64,000 nt of DNA from Myxococcus stipitatus (GTDB taxonomy: Bacteria; Myxococcota; Myxococcia; Myxococcales; Myxococcaceae), in the NCBI RefSeq assembly GCF_021412625.1, contig NZ_JAKCFI010000001.1, positions 62,001 to 126,000 of the forward strand. The letters are read 5' to 3'. Below, piece after piece: positions 61,748-64,000 of this stretch. The notes under the pieces are model-generated. The model had not been told where the DNA came from and did not search any database. It was given only the letters and a program-made list of their open reading frames with translations. The first letter of the stretch is position 1. Each line of letters starts with the position of its first letter. The position numbers and the translations under genes are program-made.

Positions 61748-61762
61748 GCACCTCGTAGAACC

Positions 61763-61797
61763 CGGGGCGCTGGTACCACCAGCGCCCCGCGCGTTTT
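61763..61797 (+). terminator. Hairpin with T-run after rpsO
   Basis: GGGGCGCTGGT (61764-61774) / ACCAGCGCCCC (61778-61788), extended by C61763-G61789 to a 12-bp stem with a three-base loop, followed by TTTT at 61794-61797. It lies 16 bases after the rpsO stop and is the best intrinsic terminator in the window; partial read-through into pnp is possible. Confidence 0.75.
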
Positions 61798-62124
61798 GGC
61801 GGGACGTTGTCGCAGTGAAGCAGTGAGAAGCGTGGTGGACGGAGGCGGGCGAGGGAGTGGTGCCGTCGGAGGTTTTGGTTTCCGTTCGGACCGGCTGACC
61901 CCATGGGGTGGGCCGGTGCGATCAGGGATCAAAAGTTCCGAGCATCCCTCCGGCGCTCCGCAAGCGCCCACCGCGGTACAGGCTGGCGGTTGCCTGACGT
62001 GTGCCTCTCCCAGGCCCTGGCGACCGCTCTTACACCCCGAGGGCCCTCCCGGGGTGCCCGGTCCCTTTTGCGTGCCGGGTGCGCGCGGTGGGGTCCTCGC
62101 CCGAAGGACTACAGAGGCAAGGAC
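61798..62124. other. Leader region upstream of pnp
   Basis: This 327-base leader holds no supported gene. It contains a perfect 12-base palindrome, ACCCCATGGGGT at 61898-61909, flanked by CCGG on both sides (61891-61894 and near 61912), which could form a hairpin, and CCCGG...CCGGG pairing near 62057-62084. In E. coli the pnp leader is an RNase III and PNPase autoregulation site; a similar role here is a guess. I see no clear sigma70 boxes. Confidence 0.4.
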
Positions 62125-64000
62125 ATGCTGAAGAAGAGCGTCAAGATTGGCGAGAGCGAGCTGAGCATCGAGACGGGCCGTCTGGCCAAGCAGGCCGACG
62201 GCGCCGTGGTGGTTCGCTATGGCGACACCATGCTGCTCGTCACGGCGGTGAGCGCGAAGGAGAAGAAGGACGTCGACTTCCTGCCGCTGACGGTGGAGTA
62301 CCAGGAGAAGCTGTATTCGGCGGGCCGCATCCCCGGCAGCTACTTCAAGCGCGAGGGCCGGCTGACGGAAAAGGAGACGCTGGCCAGCCGCCTGGTGGAC
62401 CGCTCCGCGCGTCCGCTGTTCCCGGAAGGCTACGCGTACGAGACGCAGATCATCGCCAGCGTCATCTCCGCGGATCCGGAGAACGAGGGTGACGTGCACG
62501 GCATCACCGGCGCGTCCGCGGCGCTGTGGGTGTCGGACATCCCGTTCGACGGCCCCATCGCCGGCATCCGCGTGGGCCGCGTCGGCGGTCAGCTGGTGGC
62601 CAACCCCACCGCGAAGCAGCGCGAGCAGAGCGACCTGGACCTGGTCATGGCGGTCAGCCGCAAGGCCATCGTCATGGTCGAGGGTGGCGCCGAGGAGGTC
62701 TCCGAGGCCGACATGGTGGCCGCGCTGGACTTCGGCTTCGCGTCCGCGCAGCCCGCGCTGGACATCCAGGACGAGCTGCGCCGCGAGCTGAACAAGCAGG
62801 TGCGCGCGTACGACAAGGCCCCGGCGGTGGATGACGCCCTGCGCGCCAAGGTGCGCGAGCTGGCCATGGACGGCATCAAGGCGGGCTACTCCATCAAGGA
62901 GAAGGGCGCCCGTTACGACGCGCTCTCCAAGGCGAAGAAGGAGGCCCTGGCGAAGCTCAAGGAGCAGCTGGGCGAGGCCTTCACGCCGCTGACGGAGAAG
63001 CACGCCAAGCAGGTGGTGGAGGACCTGAAGTACGAGCACATGCGCGAGATGACGGTCAACGGTGGCCGCATCGGCGGGCGTGGGCACGACGTGGTCCGCG
63101 CCATCACCTGCGAGGTGGGCGCGCTCCCGCGCACGCACGGCAGCGCCATCTTCACCCGTGGCGAGACGCAGGCGCTCGTGGTGGCCACGCTGGGCACCAG
63201 CGAGGACGAGCAGCGCCTGGAGATGCTGGGCGGCATGTCCTTCAAGCGCTTCATGCTGCACTACAACTTCCCCCCGTTCAGCGTGAACGAGACCAAGCCG
63301 CTGCGCGGCCCGGGCCGCCGTGAAATCGGCCACGGCGCGCTGGCGGAGCGCGCGCTGCGCAACATGGTGCCCAAGAGCGAGTCCTTCCCGTACACGGTCC
63401 GCCTGGTGTCGGACATCCTCGAGTCCAACGGCTCCTCGTCCATGGCCTCCGTGTGCGGTGGCACGCTGGCGCTGATGGACGCGGGCGTCCCCATCAAGGC
63501 GCCGGTGGCCGGCATCGCCATGGGCCTGGTGAAGGAGGGCGACAAGGTCGCCATCCTGTCGGACATCCTCGGTGACGAGGACCACCTGGGCGACATGGAC
63601 TTCAAGGTGTGCGGCACCTCGAAGGGCATCACCTCCATCCAGATGGACATCAAGATCACCGGCCTCACCACGGAGATCATGAGCCGCGCGCTGGAGCAGG
63701 CGCGTCAGGGCCGCATCCACATCCTGGGGGAGATGCTCAAGACGCTGGCGCAGCCGCGCAAGGAGATCAGCCAGTACGCGCCGCGCATCACGACCATCCA
63801 GATCCGTCCCGAGTTCATCAAGAACGTCATCGGGCCGGGCGGCAAGGTCATCAAGGACATCATCGCCCGCACCGGCGCCGCGATTAACATCGAGGACTCC
63901 GGCCGCGTGGACATCGCCAGCGCGAACGGCGAGGCGGTGAAGGCCGCCATCGCGATGATCCAGGCCCTCACCCGCGAGGCGGAGATCGGCAAGATCTACA
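62125..64000 (+). CDS. pnp: Polyribonucleotide nucleotidyltransferase (PNPase), partial at the right edge
   Basis: 3'-5' phosphorolytic exoribonuclease of the degradosome. The frame from ATG 62125 stays open for 625 codons to the window edge. Both RNase PH domains are present: [77 protein letters not shown], the helical linker, then [86 protein letters not shown] and [13 protein letters not shown], which carries the catalytic Asp. The KH domain begins [25 protein letters not shown]. The S1 domain is missing because the window ends. GGCAAGGAC precedes the start. Confidence 0.97.
   Translation, partial: MLKKSVKIGESELSIETGRLAKQADGAVVVRYGDTMLLVTAVSAKEKKDVDFLPLTVEYQEKLYSAGRIPGSYFKREGRLTEKETLASRLVDRSARPLFPEGYAYETQIIASVISADPENEGDVHGITGASAALWVSDIPFDGPIAGIRVGRVGGQLVANPTAKQREQSDLDLVMAVSRKAIVMVEGGAEEVSEADMVAALDFGFASAQPALDIQDELRRELNKQVRAYDKAPAVDDALRAKVRELAMDGIKAGYSIKEKGARYDALSKAKKEALAKLKEQLGEAFTPLTEKHAKQVVEDLKYEHMREMTVNGGRIGGRGHDVVRAITCEVGALPRTHGSAIFTRGETQALVVATLGTSEDEQRLEMLGGMSFKRFMLHYNFPPFSVNETKPLRGPGRREIGHGALAERALRNMVPKSESFPYTVRLVSDILESNGSSSMASVCGGTLALMDAGVPIKAPVAGIAMGLVKEGDKVAILSDILGDEDHLGDMDFKVCGTSKGITSIQMDIKITGLTTEIMSRALEQARQGRIHILGEMLKTLAQPRKEISQYAPRITTIQIRPEFIKNVIGPGGKVIKDIIARTGAAINIEDSGRVDIASANGEAVKAAIAMIQALTREAEIGKIY

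Overview
This 64 kb window looks like chromosomal core sequence from a myxobacterium (Myxococcota, Myxococcaceae-like). The support is very high GC with strongly G/C-ending codons, GTG and TTG starts, and large families typical of the group: an acidobacterial-type duplicated orphan permease, many lipoproteins, Pro/Ala-rich linkers, a PEGA-tailed Ser/Thr kinase, REC-DUF4388-TPR proteins, FecR/LysM proteins, and a very long IF-2. I see no rRNA, tRNA, CRISPR array, insertion sequence, phage or plasmid backbone. Both edges cut a gene: the permease on the left and pnp on the right.

Layout. 0-6 kb: edge permease, small lipoproteins, a NIPSNAP-like protein and an AlkZ-like winged-helix DNA glycosylase candidate. 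6-12.8 kb: Xaa-Pro aminopeptidase, RsmE, a DTW-domain protein with a second degenerate exonuclease-like domain, and a two-gene sigma/anti-sigma unit whose anti-sigma carries FecR and TPR-like parts. 12.9-20 kb: Cys-rich lipoprotein, RlmK-like methyltransferase, UdgX, crotonase, cystathionine gamma-lyase/synthase, and a lipoprotein combining collagen-like repeats, a YadA-like head and an S74 chaperone domain. 20-28 kb: MaoC and PEP-mutase-family enzymes, an alkylation-repair pair (Ada-AlkA fusion plus Ogt), a PLP decarboxylase divergent from a MocR regulator, and cystathionine beta-synthase. 28-32.4 kb: AmgK/MurU-like peptidoglycan-sugar salvage, PP2C phosphatase, DUF192 protein, TrmL.

32.4-40.8 kb holds the most unusual pair. 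One is a 1774-residue protein with about 900 residues of Glu/Ala/Arg/Leu hexads and octads followed by a J-domain and TPRs. The next gene is a receiver-DUF4388-transmembrane-TPR protein. 40.8-49 kb: TsaD, RsmA, deoxynucleoside kinase, PanB-PanC, SmpB next to an SspB-like ClpXP adaptor, then (minus strand) a Ser/Thr kinase with a decayed duplication of its 3' end, and a DUF971 protein. 49-53 kb: a minus-strand FecR lipoprotein / LysM / HD-GYP run and a nitrilase. 53.4-64 kb: the classical translation/RNA operon rimP-nusA-ylxR-infB-DUF503-rbfA-truB-rpsO-pnp, with an attenuator-like pair of exclusive hairpins in front of rimP and a clear sigma70 promoter before rpsO.

Themes. DNA repair is over-represented (AlkZ-like, UdgX, Ada-AlkA, Ogt). 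Transsulfuration is split over two loci (about 16.7 and 27 kb). Several convergent gene ends are punctuated by 11-12 bp perfect GC hairpins, mostly lacking a T-tract. Coordinates, start choices and alignments were made by eye; no database search was run.
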